A stretch of 37,132 nt of DNA from a virus: positions 1 through 37,132 of IMG/VR virus record IMGVR_UViG_3300046692_000313, one strand, 5' to 3'. Of the stretch, positions 24,389 through 31,437 are shown piece by piece (position 1 is the first letter of the stretch; each line of letters begins with the position of its first letter). The notes beneath the pieces are model-generated. The model did not search any database and was not told where the DNA came from. It was given only the letters and a program-made list of their open reading frames with translations. Position numbers and translations under genes: made by a program.

Positions 24389-24867
24389 CAGCCGACCATC
24401 CCCTGCGAGCGGAGCGAGGCCAGGCGCCAGCGCAGGGCATCCAGCGCGTTGCCGCAACTGTCGATGACGGCCGCGCCCTGAATCACCTCGTCGTCGCTGA
24501 TCCGGTTGTCGGCCATGGCCTTGGCGAGGAAGAGCTGGCCTTCGGCGACCACGATCGGCAATTCCTGATCCGTCGTGCAGATCGCCTGTGTCGGAACGCC
24601 GCGACCGCCCGCCAGGTGCATCCACGGATCCAGCCGGTTGATGCCGTATACCGCCCCGACCTTCAGGATGGTGAAGGCATTGAGGTCGCCCTTGCCGTTG
24701 CGGGCGTTGGCGATGGTGCCAGAGGAAACGCCCAGCCGATCCGCCATGTCCTGATCGCTTTCGCGGGTCTCGAGCTGGATCGTGCGGATGATACCGGAGA
24801 TCGCATCCCGCATAGAAGTTTGCGTGAGCGGCCGCACCGGCTGCAATACGTTAGTGCGCTGCAGCAT
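24388..24867 (-). CDS. XRE-family DNA-binding regulator
   Basis: The protein has 159 aa, ATG at 24867 with an ideal TGGAGGAT site. Residues about 35-80 form a helix-turn-helix (QDMADRLGVSSGTIANARNGKGDLNAFTILKVGAVYG). The rest is helical with no further known domain. It is placed at the head of the replication genes in the leftward early operon, as a Cro- or CII-like early regulator would be. Target sites could be the operators at 25485-25557. Coupled to the helicase gene by the ATGA overlap. Confidence 0.85.
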   Translation of the reverse strand: MLQRTNVLQPVRPLTQTSMRDAISGIIRTIQLETRESDQDMADRLGVSSGTIANARNGKGDLNAFTILKVGAVYGINRLDPWMHLAGGRGVPTQAICTTDQELPIVVAEGQLFLAKAMADNRISDDEVIQGAAVIDSCGNALDALRWRLASLRSQGMVG

Positions 24868-24880
24868 CTAATCCTCCAGC

Positions 24881-25141
24881 ATGGAAAAAGGGAAACCGAA
24901 GGGGCGTGAAACGAAGGCGGATCTCGCCATCCACATCGCGATCAGCACCATGTTCGCGTGGGCCAATCTGGTCGACGCATTGACCAGGGCCTTTGACCGC
25001 GCCGACATGTCGCGAGACATCATCCTCGAGTTTCTGGATGCGATCGAGGATGCCAACGATGACGTTATGCCGGAGGATTCCGCCATTGCGTTTCGGCAGT
25101 TCCTGGCGTCGATACGCAAGGAGGTGGCGTGCAATGACTAG
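24881..25141 (+). CDS. Small unknown protein encoded against the early left operon
   Basis: The protein has 86 aa. Codon use is strongly GC-ending and the composition (ISTMFAWANLVDALTRAFDRADMSRDIILEFLDAIEDANDD) is that of a real helical, acidic protein, unlike the opposite strand frames. The ATG at 24881 overlaps the ribosome site of the divergent XRE gene, and no ribosome site of its own is visible, so the start is uncertain. It faces the 95-aa gene (stop 25183), tail to tail. No function can be named. Confidence 0.6.
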   Translation: MEKGKPKGRETKADLAIHIAISTMFAWANLVDALTRAFDRADMSRDIILEFLDAIEDANDDVMPEDSAIAFRQFLASIRKEVACND

Positions 25142-25182
25142 GCAGTGGCGACTGGTCCATAAGCTGGCATGCGGAACCATGA

Positions 25183-25470
25183 TTAAGCGCCGCTGCGCGT
25201 TGCATCAAACCTCTCGGCCAAGTCGGCTAGGCACGACTGCGAACTTTTGGGGATTTTCCCCGCTGGCCAGTTTCCTGGTTGCTGGAACCAATGAAAAGCC
25301 GACTCGAAGCTTGTCAGCGTACAGGTTTTGCCAGAGCGGAGGCGTTCAAAGAATGCTCCTCTATTTAGCACAATGGTCGCAATTCGCGCCAATGATCGCC
25401 CACCATGCTCCGTGGCTTGCACCTCATATGAATCTGCGATCTGCAACAAGGATTTTCGAAGGTCTATCAT
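25183..25470 (-). CDS. First leftward early gene, possible Cro-type protein
   Basis: The protein has 95 aa. Its ATG at 25470 lies 9 bases after a -10 box (TATCGT), so the message may be nearly leaderless. LLQIADSYEVQATEHGGRSLARIATIVLNRGAFFERLRSGKTCTLTSFESAFHWFQQPGNWPAG resembles a family of small alphaproteobacterial phage proteins that sit divergent from the repressor and look like short helix-turn-helix proteins. A Cro-like role is therefore plausible but unproven. The promoter in front is covered by repressor operators. Confidence 0.72.
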   Translation of the reverse strand: MIDLRKSLLQIADSYEVQATEHGGRSLARIATIVLNRGAFFERLRSGKTCTLTSFESAFHWFQQPGNWPAGKIPKSSQSCLADLAERFDATRSGA

Positions 25471-25478
25471 ACCGTGCT

Positions 25479-25507
25479 ACGATACGGCCTAAATGCCGCA
25501 TTTGCAA
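25479..25507 (-). promoter_or_regulatory. Leftward early promoter (PL-like)
   Basis: On the minus strand TTGCAA (25507-25502), spacer of 17 bases, TATCGT (25484-25479). It points to the 95-aa gene at 25470. Operator copy 1 (25485-25499) occupies the spacer, so repressor binding would block RNA polymerase. Confidence 0.75.
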
Positions 25508-25557
25508 CGGCATAAATACCGCTAACAACCACACGCAATCCTGCGGTATTTACGCCG
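25485..25557. promoter_or_regulatory. Left operator cluster, three copies
   Basis: Three copies of a 15-base near-palindrome, consensus CGGYATAAATACCGC: CGGCCTAAATGCCGC (25485-25499), CGGCATAAATACCGC (25508-25522), and on the minus strand CGGCGTAAATACCGC (25557-25543). The third touches the start codon of the repressor gene (25559), so the repressor can also regulate itself. Confidence 0.85.
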
Positions 25558-25558
25558 C

Positions 25559-26392
25559 ATGAAAACCACTCAAGAATTACTGCAAGAACGGGTCGCCGAA
25601 CGCCTGGAGGCACTCAAACTAACCGAGCGCGCCGTCTCCATAGCCGTTACGGGCAAACCTGACCTCATCCGCTTCATTCGCACTCGCGGAACCGTACCAT
25701 CCGCCGACAAGATCATCACCCTTGCGGCAATCCTGGAATGCTCCGCAGCTTGGTTGATGGGAAAAACAAACGATCCAACGCCAGACGATGCGATGATGCC
25801 GCTGATAGAAGCAATGCGCGGAACCGTACCCTCGCGCGAACGCCCCAAGTTGGTTATGAATATTGAAGAATCTTACAGTCAGTTAAAAAAAGACAGTAGC
25901 CTCCCAGAACTATCCGATATTTCAATACGACCAAGCGTTCTCAATTATACAAAAGATGTCCCAGTCCATGCAGCATCCATAGGGAAACCATTCAAAGCTG
26001 ACGTAGAAGAAAATTTTGCCGATATGCTGACATTTGTTCTGTATAATGACAAACCAATAGAACACTTTTGGCGTCCATTTGGTCTAACCAGTAAGAAAAA
26101 AGCATATTCATTCTACATGCCTGACGGCAGCATGGAACCCGCATTCGAGCCGGGCGCCCCCATACTGGTGGATCCGATCCGCACCCCTACAACACTTGAC
26201 TACGCATTGGTATATCTCGACGACACAAATGATGTGGACGGCTCCACGGTGATATTCGGACGCCTCATTAGACGTGCCTCCGATCGAGTCACCCTTCACC
26301 AGTTTCATCCAGATGCGCAGAGCGAGATTCCCATGCTAAACATTCGCGCCATTCACCGCGTTTTGAGTATCGCGGAAATAATTGGGATATAG
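25559..26392 (+). CDS. Phage repressor, XRE plus S24-like domain, catalytic Lys missing
   Basis: The protein has 277 aa. N-terminal helix-turn-helix about residues 8-70 (ERLEALKLTERAVSIAVTGKPDLIRFIRTRG, then KIITLAAILECSAAWLMG). The C-terminal S24/LexA-like domain (about 133-277) has the Ser motif MPDGSMEP with Ser191. At the place where family members usually have Lys (VKRL) this one reads VIFGRL, Gly234, and no Ala-Gly cleavage pair is seen in the hinge (HAASIG at 137-142). Self-cleavage is thus doubtful. No ribosome site precedes the ATG, which abuts an operator; the message may be leaderless like lambda cI. The middle (25860-26110) is AT-rich relative to the rest, a sign of module exchange. 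Confidence 0.92.
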   Translation: MKTTQELLQERVAERLEALKLTERAVSIAVTGKPDLIRFIRTRGTVPSADKIITLAAILECSAAWLMGKTNDPTPDDAMMPLIEAMRGTVPSRERPKLVMNIEESYSQLKKDSSLPELSDISIRPSVLNYTKDVPVHAASIGKPFKADVEENFADMLTFVLYNDKPIEHFWRPFGLTSKKKAYSFYMPDGSMEPAFEPGAPILVDPIRTPTTLDYALVYLDDTNDVDGSTVIFGRLIRRASDRVTLHQFHPDAQSEIPMLNIRAIHRVLSIAEIIGI

Positions 26393-26400
26393 CCAAATTT

Positions 26401-26442
26401 GCGGTATTTATACCACATCTATTGACGCGGTATAAATACCAC
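26401..26442 (+). promoter_or_regulatory. Right operators and rightward early promoter (PR-like)
   Basis: Two further operator copies follow the repressor gene: TGGTATAAATACCGC on the minus strand (26415-26401) and CGGTATAAATACCAC (26428-26442). TTGACG (26423-26428) is a good -35 box, with a weak -10 CATACC at 26445-26450 (16-base spacer). The second operator lies in that spacer. This promoter would drive the block of unknown genes and the integrase. Confidence 0.75.
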
Positions 26443-26570
26443 GTCATACCTGCGTCCATCAGCCGATCGCCTGCGGGCCGAAGACGCTGATGCACGCAGG
26501 AACGCGCCGAGTTTCAACGCCGCTGGGGCAATGATCGGTCGATCCTGTGATGAAACAGGAGAACCCGACT

Positions 26571-27020
26571 ATGGCTATCGCCCTTCAGTCGCAGCGCCCG
26601 GTCGCGCTGCAGAGTGCCCCTCTGCGTCAGATAGACGCTCAACGACACCCCCGAGAACTCAAGCTCAATAGCCGGGACGAATGGGAACGGCGCCTTACTG
26701 CGTTCGATGCGGCACGTGCGACCGAGCAAGCCTATGACGACATCCATATCAACCCGCACTTCGAGGGCGTCGATCCGGACGACCGCGAGGCCTGGTTAGT
26801 TGCCGCCGCCGCTATCACCACGGAAATGTGGCAAGAGACCGAGCGTCTTCAGGAACTGCGCGAGGAAGCGGAGGACTTCCTGATGGATTGGCCCTCCCCT
26901 GATGCCAAGGCATTCGCGTTCAAATATCTGGTAGGCCACGGCAACGGCCGGGAGACTGACGGCTGGGACGAGATGCTCGAGGCAGAAGCGTTGCGTTTCA
27001 GCGGGAGGGCCGCACGATGA
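26571..27020 (+). CDS. Unknown protein, first gene of rightward early block
   Basis: The protein has 149 aa from the ATG at 26571, which has GGAGA in front; an in-frame GTG at 26547 would add eight residues. Sequence is acidic and helical (EWERRLTAFDAARATEQAYDDI, WLVAAAAITTEMWQETERLQELREEAEDFLMDWPSPDAKAFAFKYLVGHG). No known motif. First gene behind the rightward operators, so made early or upon induction; early small genes at such places often encode anti-defence or host take-over factors, but nothing in the sequence shows which. It overlaps the next gene by four bases. Confidence 0.82.
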   Translation: MAIALQSQRPVALQSAPLRQIDAQRHPRELKLNSRDEWERRLTAFDAARATEQAYDDIHINPHFEGVDPDDREAWLVAAAAITTEMWQETERLQELREEAEDFLMDWPSPDAKAFAFKYLVGHGNGRETDGWDEMLEAEALRFSGRAAR

Positions 27021-27730
27021 ATCAGATGACCGCCATCAAGTGCAGCCCCGAGTTCCCCCAATCCTCGCCCGCTGTCATGTGCCCGCCGGAATGTGGGCGC
27101 GGCAACCGCGATCTGGATTTCAGCGATCCCGCATTTCCAAACGGCCTTCCCGATCTCAGCAAGGGCCGCATGCTAGAGGATGCGCTGGCGCACCTCGATT
27201 GGATCGCCGCCAATGCACCCGGCTCCTATGCCCATGAATGGGTTGAAGAATGCGTCGACTGCGGCGTCGATGTTCGCGCCCATATCGAAGATGTTGGCAC
27301 GCGCCTGAATGTAGGGTGCGCGCTCGACGGATTGGAGCGCAATGTCTGGTGTCAGGCGCTGGTGAAGCATTTCAAGCGCAATGAGCGCCACCGGCAGGCA
27401 ATCACCGATCATCTCGTTCAGTCAGGTCGATATTTCGATCTCCGCGAGGTTTCGACTCGGGATCTGTTTGATGCCATGCGCGACTTTCTGCGGCACGGTG
27501 GCCGGGTCATGATCAATCCTAAAGGCCAAGTCAAAAGCAAGTTCGATCTGGGGAAGCTCTATCCGCGCGACGGCGGTTCCGATCCCGCGCCCGAACTGGT
27601 GGAAGCTGTGCTGCGCTTCACTCGGTTGGAGCGCCGCTGGGACGGAAGGGGCCGCCTCAAGCGCGCTGTACGGGTGCTGGGCGAAGCGACGCCGAACGGC
27701 TGGGTTGTTCTCGAGCAGGAGGCCGCGTGA
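27017..27730 (+). CDS. Unknown protein, early block
   Basis: The protein has 237 aa, ATG overlapping the previous stop (ATGA). Six or more Cys residues are spread in the first half (KCSPEF, MCPPECGRG, EECVDCGVDV, GCALDG), of which CxxxC/CxxC pairs could bind metal. A middle helical part (NVWCQALVKHFKRNERHRQAITDHLVQSGRYFDLREVSTRDLFDAMRDFLRHGG) and a basic end (RLERRWDGRGRLKRAVRVLGEATPNGWVVLEQ) follow. I do not recognise the family. Coupled to the genes before and after. Confidence 0.82.
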   Translation: MNQMTAIKCSPEFPQSSPAVMCPPECGRGNRDLDFSDPAFPNGLPDLSKGRMLEDALAHLDWIAANAPGSYAHEWVEECVDCGVDVRAHIEDVGTRLNVGCALDGLERNVWCQALVKHFKRNERHRQAITDHLVQSGRYFDLREVSTRDLFDAMRDFLRHGGRVMINPKGQVKSKFDLGKLYPRDGGSDPAPELVEAVLRFTRLERRWDGRGRLKRAVRVLGEATPNGWVVLEQEAA

Positions 27731-28227
27731 TGAACCACTTCACCACAATCAAGCCGGGCCAGCCGCTGGCGCCTGCGGAGATCCCCGCCCTCGGGGCTCA
27801 GCCCATTCCATCGCCTGCGGGAACCAGTGTCGAATGGGAGGCCGCAATAACGCAGATGCGGACAGCTGCAGCCGCCTCCACCGCTCATTACCGTTCGACC
27901 TACCAGCCGGCATTGGACGCTCGAAATGAGCGGCGTCGTCAGCGTGAAGTCGAGATAGCCACCATTCCACACTTCACCACAGGGCGGTCTTTCACGAGCC
28001 TCGACAGCAGGCAAATCCACATGATGATGGGTGTCCCAGCGGACATCCAAGCGGAATACGACCGCCTAGGGGAAGCCCGGGATGCAGCGTATGACGCAAT
28101 CTTGGAATTCGAGGCCGCAAGCCTGCCCGATCTTCGTGCCAAGATCGCATTTATAAAAAGCCAGGGCGGCGAGATCGACCAGGATATCCTGATCGCTGAT
28201 CTCAGCCGCATTGCCGGGGAGGCCTGA
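27730..28227 (+). CDS. Unknown protein, early block
   Basis: The protein has 165 aa from the ATG at 27730 (a GTG directly before it is also possible); GGAGG at 27719-27723 in the previous gene serves as ribosome site. The first 40 residues are Pro/Ala-rich. Residues 40-80 are helical with a basic patch (ALDARNERRRQREVEIA). The C-terminal 60 residues are helical (YDRLGEARDAAYDAILEFEAASLPDLRAKIAFIKSQGGEIDQDILIADLSRI). No motif recognised. It overlaps the upstream stop, so it belongs to the same operon. Confidence 0.8.
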   Translation: MNHFTTIKPGQPLAPAEIPALGAQPIPSPAGTSVEWEAAITQMRTAAAASTAHYRSTYQPALDARNERRRQREVEIATIPHFTTGRSFTSLDSRQIHMMMGVPADIQAEYDRLGEARDAAYDAILEFEAASLPDLRAKIAFIKSQGGEIDQDILIADLSRIAGEA

Positions 28228-28229
28228 TC

Positions 28230-28565
28230 ATGGGCATTCACGTCAGCATCAAACCCGACGCGCAATTCCGTGATGCGTGGGCCCGCTTCGTCGAATTACG
28301 GTGGTCGGACGGAGGTGATCCCCCCTCCAATGAGCAGGGTCGCGCAGACGAGAATCTGCTGTCCGCGGGAGTTGCGGTAACCGCAGCAGGAGCGGCGCTC
28401 AAGCTGCGCTATGCGATGTACCTCAATTGCGTAGAACCCTATCTGATGGCGGCTGCATTGGGCGCGGAAATCCCGGGGATGGCAGAGAAGATCCGGATGG
28501 AAGATACTGTGGTTGAAACCATGTGGTCTACGATCCGGAGCCTCGAAGCGATGGCGGCGACCTGA
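28230..28565 (+). CDS. Unknown protein, early block
   Basis: The protein has 111 aa and ATG at 28230, two bases after the previous stop, with GGGGAGG in front. It is mostly helical (NLLSAGVAVTAAGAALKLRYAMYLNCVEPYLMAAALGAEIPGMAEKIRMEDTVVETMWSTIRSLEAM). No domain recognised and no membrane segment of clear length. Co-transcribed with its neighbours behind the rightward early promoter. Confidence 0.8.
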   Translation: MGIHVSIKPDAQFRDAWARFVELRWSDGGDPPSNEQGRADENLLSAGVAVTAAGAALKLRYAMYLNCVEPYLMAAALGAEIPGMAEKIRMEDTVVETMWSTIRSLEAMAAT

Positions 28566-28703
28566 AATGCGCATTCGCCCGCACGCTGAGCAATGCCTCG
28601 TCGCAGCCGACCATCCCACCAAACCGTGAAGCACGAAAGCTGGCGTCGGCAGATGTCGACGCCAGCCCAGACTGAACCACGGCAGCAATCCAAGGATTTT
28701 CCC

Positions 28704-29027
28704 ATGTTCGCAGTCCCCAATCCCATCGAAGGCGACACCACGGAGCAGATCGCTGCGTTCGATGCATATTCTGAAGCCGCCCGCGCCTTGCATGAGCTCC
28801 AGACGAGCAGGACCTCCAGTCCGCAGGAAAAGCGGGCAGCGCTCCACAATCTTCTCAGGCTGCAGAAGGATCTTCAGCGCGCATTCGGCGCCGGCGATGA
28901 CGCGGCGGACCTGATTTCCCTGCGCCGGCGGTATAACGAATTGAAGGCCTCGGTTCGCAACGCGGTCTCAATTCTACGCGGCGCGGCAGACCTGCTGGCG
29001 GCTGAAGTCGAGAAGGAATTGCACTGA
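28704..29027 (+). CDS. Unknown helical protein, early block
   Basis: The protein has 107 aa from the ATG at 28704, seven bases behind AAGGA. An in-frame ATG at 28593 would add 37 residues of Arg/Ser/Gln-rich sequence that looks non-coding, so the shorter form is preferred. It is almost wholly helical with heptad character (FDAYSEAARALHELQTSR, EKRAALHNLLRLQKDLQRAFG, SLRRRYNELKASVRNAVSILRGAADLLAAEVEKEL), a probable coiled coil. The function is unknown. Its stop overlaps the next ATG (TGATG). Confidence 0.78.
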   Translation: MFAVPNPIEGDTTEQIAAFDAYSEAARALHELQTSRTSSPQEKRAALHNLLRLQKDLQRAFGAGDDAADLISLRRRYNELKASVRNAVSILRGAADLLAAEVEKELH

Positions 29028-29329
29028 TGGTCGGCGCCACCCTTACCGCCCGCCTCAGCTATCCGTTCGCGGTCGTGCGGAAGGGAAAGGAAGCCCTGCC
29101 CCGGTTCCGCCACGCGACGATCGAGGAGGCCGCGGCGGAGGCAGAACGTCGCGCCAATGCCCGACCAGGCGCGACCTTCCTCGTCATGCAGGAAGTCCTC
29201 AGGGTCAGGTCTGAATTTGAACCACCGGCTGCCCCCTCGCCGGTGCTGGAGCCGGGCGCATCATGCCCCCATGGATCGCCCGGCTCCTACTCCACGCTGA
29301 ACCCGTGCCTTGCACGCGTTGCAGGATAG
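29027..29329 (+). CDS. Unknown small protein, early block
   Basis: The protein has 100 aa. ATG overlaps the preceding stop. The first 65 residues look like a compact alpha/beta domain (LSYPFAVVRKGKEALPRFRHATIEEAAAEAERRANARPGATFLVMQEVLRVR), typical of small phage proteins that carry an F-x-V-x-R ... T-x-E-E-A ... G-x-x-F-x-V-x-x pattern. The C-terminal 35 residues are Pro/Ser-rich and partly overlap the leader of the next gene. Function unknown. Confidence 0.78.
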   Translation: MVGATLTARLSYPFAVVRKGKEALPRFRHATIEEAAAEAERRANARPGATFLVMQEVLRVRSEFEPPAAPSPVLEPGASCPHGSPGSYSTLNPCLARVAG

Positions 29330-29337
29330 GGGAAGAT

Positions 29338-29640
29338 ATGGCCGCCGACGTCGCCGGATATGGCAATGGCCCTGAAAGCGGCCCACGGCAGTCCGGGCTT
29401 GAGGATGCGCTCATGAACGCGCCCGCGCTGGCTGGCAGGCGACGCCGCGCGAAAGCGGTCTATCCGGGCAAGGTCGCAATTCGCCATGCCCGGGAGGCGG
29501 CGGAATCGATGGGGATTGATCCAGGCGGCCTTGAGATACGCCCTGATGGCACGATACGCATCTTCGATCGCGCAGCGATTTCCACGGCCTCACCGAAGGA
29601 TGAGTTTGAAGAATGGCTACAGGCCGGAAAACTGGGGTAG
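29338..29640 (+). CDS. Small protein coupled to integrase, candidate excision factor
   Basis: The protein has 100 aa from ATG 29338, right behind AGGGGAAG; a longer frame from 29263 overlaps the previous gene and is rejected. AVYPGKVAIRHAREAAESMGIDPGGLEIRPDGTIRIFD is a short basic alpha/beta module that I recognise as a frequent companion just before tyrosine integrases in alphaproteobacterial prophages. Its stop lies 28 bases inside the integrase gene. A role as recombination directionality factor is possible from this position, but no classical excisionase helix-turn-helix is evident. Confidence 0.75.
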   Translation: MAADVAGYGNGPESGPRQSGLEDALMNAPALAGRRRRAKAVYPGKVAIRHAREAAESMGIDPGGLEIRPDGTIRIFDRAAISTASPKDEFEEWLQAGKLG

Positions 29641-30731
29641 AGGGCGTCCACATCGTCACGGCCCGCAAGCTGGGCAAGCCGGTGCGCCATTACATCTACG
29701 CGTGGCGCGGCGGCCCCTGCATCAGGACCGTCGTGGGCGGTGAAAAGCCCACCATCACCCAGGATGACGTAAAGGCGATTGCCGCCGCCCTGGAGGCCGC
29801 GAAGCCAGTACTGAAGGACACCATCGCAGGACTGGCCACCGCCTATCGCTCAAGCCCAGAATGGAAGGCGCTCGAGGCGTCCACCCGCGACACATGGGGG
29901 CGAGCGCTCGACAAGATCGAGGCGCGGTGGCCGAACGTTCCTTTGCGGCTGTTCTGCGATCCCCGCATGGTCACACAGGTCGTCAAATGGCGCGACGAAA
30001 TGGCAGAGACCCCACGCGCTGCAGACATCGCCATCGCCCAGCTTTCCCGCCTGCTGGAATTCGGCCGGCTGCGAGGCAAGGTGACCGTGAATATCGCGGC
30101 CGGCATCCCGACCCTTTATCGCAACGCCCAGCGCGCTGAAATCATCTGGACCGACGAAGACATGAAGGTCTGGAATACGCATGAGGACGTTTACCAGTCC
30201 CTGCGTGATGTCGTTGCCCTGGCGGCCGAGACCGGCCTGCGCCGCGCCGACCTGATCGGCCTGACGTGGGACGAGATTGGAGAGGTGGCCATCACGCGGA
30301 TCGCCAGGAAGAAGAGCCGGGGTAAGCGCCGACGGGTCGTCATGCCGATCGTGCCGGGGCTCGCGAAGGTGCTGGATGATTTGAGGAAACGCCCCCGGCA
30401 CGACGGGATCAACACCGTGCTTGTCACCAGCCACGGTACGAGCTGGTCAGGCAATGGCCTGTCAGGCAGTTTCGGAAAGGCGGTGCGCGCCGCGGACATC
30501 CATCATGTCGATTCTGACGGCGAAAAGAAATTCAAGCACCTTCACGACATCCGCGGCACCTATGCAACCAAGCTGATGACGGCGCCGGGGCTCAATTTGA
30601 CCGACAAGGAAATTGCGCAGTTGATGGGCTGGACGCCGGAACAGGTGTCAGAGATCCGCGCACACTATGTGGACGATGCTGCTGTCGTAATCGCGCTGGG
30701 ACGTAGGATCGCCAAAGTCACGAATCGTTAG
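29613..30731 (+). CDS. int: Tyrosine-type phage integrase
   Basis: The protein has 372 aa. Arm/core-binding domain about 60-170, catalytic domain about 175-372. Catalytic residues: Arg210 in TGLRRADLIGL, Lys region around ARKKSRGKRR (231-240), His311-x-x-Arg314 in HLHDIRGTYATKL, Trp340 at the second His/Trp position (LMGWTPEQV) and the nucleophile Tyr352 in AHYVD. All are present, so the enzyme should be active. It is the last gene of the rightward block and converges with the Fic gene, overlapping its stop by 14 bases. The likely attP is about 1.2 kb downstream. Confidence 0.95.
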   Translation: MATGRKTGVEGVHIVTARKLGKPVRHYIYAWRGGPCIRTVVGGEKPTITQDDVKAIAAALEAAKPVLKDTIAGLATAYRSSPEWKALEASTRDTWGRALDKIEARWPNVPLRLFCDPRMVTQVVKWRDEMAETPRAADIAIAQLSRLLEFGRLRGKVTVNIAAGIPTLYRNAQRAEIIWTDEDMKVWNTHEDVYQSLRDVVALAAETGLRRADLIGLTWDEIGEVAITRIARKKSRGKRRRVVMPIVPGLAKVLDDLRKRPRHDGINTVLVTSHGTSWSGNGLSGSFGKAVRAADIHHVDSDGEKKFKHLHDIRGTYATKLMTAPGLNLTDKEIAQLMGWTPEQVSEIRAHYVDDAAVVIALGRRIAKVTNR

Positions 30732-31368
30732 CGGCTCCAGCCGCCTGTGCAGCAGCATCCTCCTGAGCGATACGCAATTGTTCCACAACCATTTTATCTA
30801 TGAAAGCCGTCATCTCTGACAGGTCCGTCTCCATCGCAGGGCGTAGTCGTGCCGCATCCATTCTGTTCAGAATGTCGCAATAATCTTGGCGGTTCGCCGT
30901 GCGCATCAGTTCAAGGATAGTGGTACGGCCAGGGAGCCATTTTCGAAACTTTTTGCAAAGCACATAGTAACATAGCGCGCGCGCAGTGCGGCCATTACCT
31001 TCGCAAAATGGGTGGACGTGATTGATCGCCCACAAAGTGTACGCGGCGGCCTCGGTTGGCTCCCATTTTGCCCAGTTTTTATGGAGAATTTCGAGGAAGC
31101 CATCCATCTCCTCATAAGCAAGCGACCAGTCGGAAGGCGTATGCTTCCCAACCACCACATTGTAGTGCCGCCGATAACGGCCCGGCTGCATTGAAAGATA
31201 ACGCGCGGCATAGGCGTTCAGCGTGCAGACGAACTCATGATCGATTTCCAAACCATCAGCATTTTCTGAGATCACGAAAGATGTCTGGAGAAAATCGAAC
31301 TGCCTCGCCCTGTTCCTCTCTGAAACAAACTGACCAAGCGGGCTTTTGCCCTCTACTACTAATCCCAT
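30718..31368 (-). CDS. Fic-domain protein (AMP-transferase type)
   Basis: The protein has 216 aa from the ATG at 31368 (TGGGG in front); an in-frame ATG four codons earlier at 31380 is also possible. The core motif HPFCEGNGRTARAL contains the full Fic signature HPFxxGNGR (residues 119-127 in this numbering), with the catalytic His, so it should transfer AMP or a related group to a target protein. GRYRRHYNVVVGKHTPSDW looks like the Fic flap region. No inhibitory motif is obvious in the protein itself. A 55-aa partner is encoded directly upstream, with a hairpin between. The function is probably toxin, or interference with host or rival phages. Confidence 0.9.
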   Translation of the reverse strand: MGLVVEGKSPLGQFVSERNRARQFDFLQTSFVISENADGLEIDHEFVCTLNAYAARYLSMQPGRYRRHYNVVVGKHTPSDWSLAYEEMDGFLEILHKNWAKWEPTEAAAYTLWAINHVHPFCEGNGRTARALCYYVLCKKFRKWLPGRTTILELMRTANRQDYCDILNRMDAARLRPAMETDLSEMTAFIDKMVVEQLRIAQEDAAAQAAGAANDS

Positions 31369-31384
31369 GCTGCCCCACATAACA

Positions 31385-31411
31385 AAAGACCCGGAACAAG
31401 TCCGGGTCTTT
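31385..31411 (-). terminator. Hairpin between the small partner gene and fic
   Basis: A perfect 11-base-pair stem, AAAGACCCGGA with TCCGGGTCTTT, loop of five. On the minus strand it is followed by CTTTTGTT, so it should terminate part of the transcripts after the 55-aa gene and before fic. It may set a surplus of the small partner over Fic. Confidence 0.75.
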
Positions 31412-31437
31412 AGAAAAATCGCTTGTATCGGATCAGG

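Noticed and set aside
23447-24481. 344-codon plus-strand frame opposite the helicase gene
   Set aside because: Shadow of dnaB; no recognisable protein pattern.
24851-25180. Minus-strand frame opposite the 86-aa gene
   Set aside because: Composition is poor and codon use favours the plus-strand frame at 24881-25141.
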